Source of the DNA: Pedobacter lusitanus
GTDB taxonomy: Bacteria > Bacteroidota > Bacteroidia > Sphingobacteriales > Sphingobacteriaceae
Length of the DNA: 64,000 bases
Direction of reading: 5' to 3'
NCBI RefSeq assembly: GCF_040026395.1
Contig: NZ_CP157278.1
Coordinates: forward strand, 4,774,001-4,838,000
Every line of letters starts with the position of its first letter. Within the stretch, counting starts at the first letter, position 1. Positions 63,534-64,000 of this stretch are shown piece by piece. The position numbers were made by a program, and so were the translations under genes. The notes beneath the pieces were generated by a model. The model was given only the letters and a program-made list of their open reading frames with translations, did not search any database and had not been told where the DNA came from.

Positions 63534-64000
63534 ATGTTTACAGGCATTATTGAAACACTAGGAACAGTTAAAGAGATCAGAGTAGAAGGAACAAACATTC
63601 ATTATACAATTGAATCTGCGCTTAGTCACGAATTGAAAATTGATCAGAGTGTATCGCATAACGGCGTATGTCTGACAGTAGTAGCAATTAATGAGCGTAC
63701 CCATACGGTTACTGCAATCCAGGAGACCCTGGAGAAAAGTAATATGCAGCACCTGACCGAAGGAATGAAGGTGAATCTGGAAAGATGTATGCAGATGAAT
63801 GGCCGTCTTGACGGGCATATAGTTCAGGGACATGTGGACCAGACGGCTGTATGTGTACGGAGAGAAGAACTTGATGGGAGCTGGGAGTACCGTTTTAAAT
63901 ACGATAGCAGTAAGGGAAATGTAACTGTGGAAAAAGGATCTGTATCGGTAAATGGAATTAGTCTTACCGTAGTCAATTCTGCTGAAGATGAATTCTCTGT
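63534..64000 (+). CDS. ribE: Riboflavin synthase alpha chain, C-terminus cut off by window edge
   Basis: The frame opens at the ATG at 63534 with MFTGIIETLGTV, the family signature, and runs 155 codons to the window end without a stop. The first lumazine-binding barrel (VSHNGVCLTVV) is complete and the second (NGRLDGHIVQGHVD, then VSVNGISLTVV) has begun. It makes riboflavin from two lumazine molecules. No FMN riboswitch is visible ahead of it, since accC ends 5 bp upstream. Confidence 0.95.
   Translation, partial: MFTGIIETLGTVKEIRVEGTNIHYTIESALSHELKIDQSVSHNGVCLTVVAINERTHTVTAIQETLEKSNMQHLTEGMKVNLERCMQMNGRLDGHIVQGHVDQTAVCVRREELDGSWEYRFKYDSSKGNVTVEKGSVSVNGISLTVVNSAEDEFS

Overview
The window looks like chromosomal DNA from a Bacteroidota bacterium of the Sphingobacteriaceae, most likely Pedobacter or a close relative. 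This rests on several signs: promoters of the Bacteroidota type (TTG, 19-20 bp, TAnnTTTG), a serine palmitoyltransferase-type gene for sphingolipids, an FtsZ with a long linker and a C-terminal tail ending NNSFLHDNVD, a short Hc1-like histone H1 gene, a TonB receptor with a carboxypeptidase-regulatory-like N-terminus, and the rRNA sequences. The species call is from pattern and memory only; no database was searched.

Layout. 1-900: the N-terminal part of a tyrosine recombinase runs off the left edge, so a mobile island probably lies to the left. 1.1-4.5 kb: an FAD dehydrogenase, a CoA-binding protein and a PAS protein with a histidine box but no kinase ATPase domain. 4.5-5.5 kb: non-coding DNA with two striking dyad arrays built from 11-bp units. 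5.3-11.1 kb: a complete rRNA operon (tandem promoters, 16S, tRNA-Ile, tRNA-Ala, 23S, 5S, terminator). It is followed by an aspartyl protease gene on the other strand and then a second, isolated 5S gene with a duplicated terminator. 13.2-15.9 kb: gap, a GNAT gene and pgk (lower glycolysis).

16.0-32.0 kb: a full division and cell-wall (dcw) cluster: mraZ, rsmH, ftsL-like, ftsI/PBP, murE, mraY, murD, ftsW, murG, murC, ftsQ, ftsA, ftsZ. All genes point the same way and many overlap, and there is no murF or ddl. Boxes with a 10-bp period precede mraZ and look like its own operator. DnaA-type boxes sit between ftsA and ftsZ. 32-40 kb: serine palmitoyltransferase-like gene, Hc1-like gene, dapA, ligA, an ACP phosphodiesterase-like gene, tyrS and a LuxE-like adenylating enzyme. 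40-43 kb: a membrane protein and a penicillin acylase family hydrolase. 43-48 kb: a GH31 glucosidase, the glycogen branching enzyme and an acetyltransferase.

48.2-52.3 kb: an iron-uptake style group on the minus strand, made of a TonB siderophore receptor, a PepSY membrane protein that carries a frameshift at its start, and a small cysteine-motif protein. 52.5-55.3 kb: an outer-membrane protein with a LytS/LytTR two-component pair. 55.9-60.4 kb: pfkA, a BadF-type kinase homologue and a second gap form one minus-strand operon. It is divergent from a Nudix-like regulator whose catalytic box is degraded, and another BadF-type kinase follows. 61-64 kb: threonine aldolase, biotin carboxylase and the start of riboflavin synthase.

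Most of the window is housekeeping DNA. The least explained signal is the pair of 11-bp-period dyad arrays at 4694-5010. Other points of interest are the DnaA boxes beside ftsZ and the Hc1-like gene, the duplicated 5S unit, the frameshifted PepSY gene, and the Nudix regulator facing a glycolytic operon.
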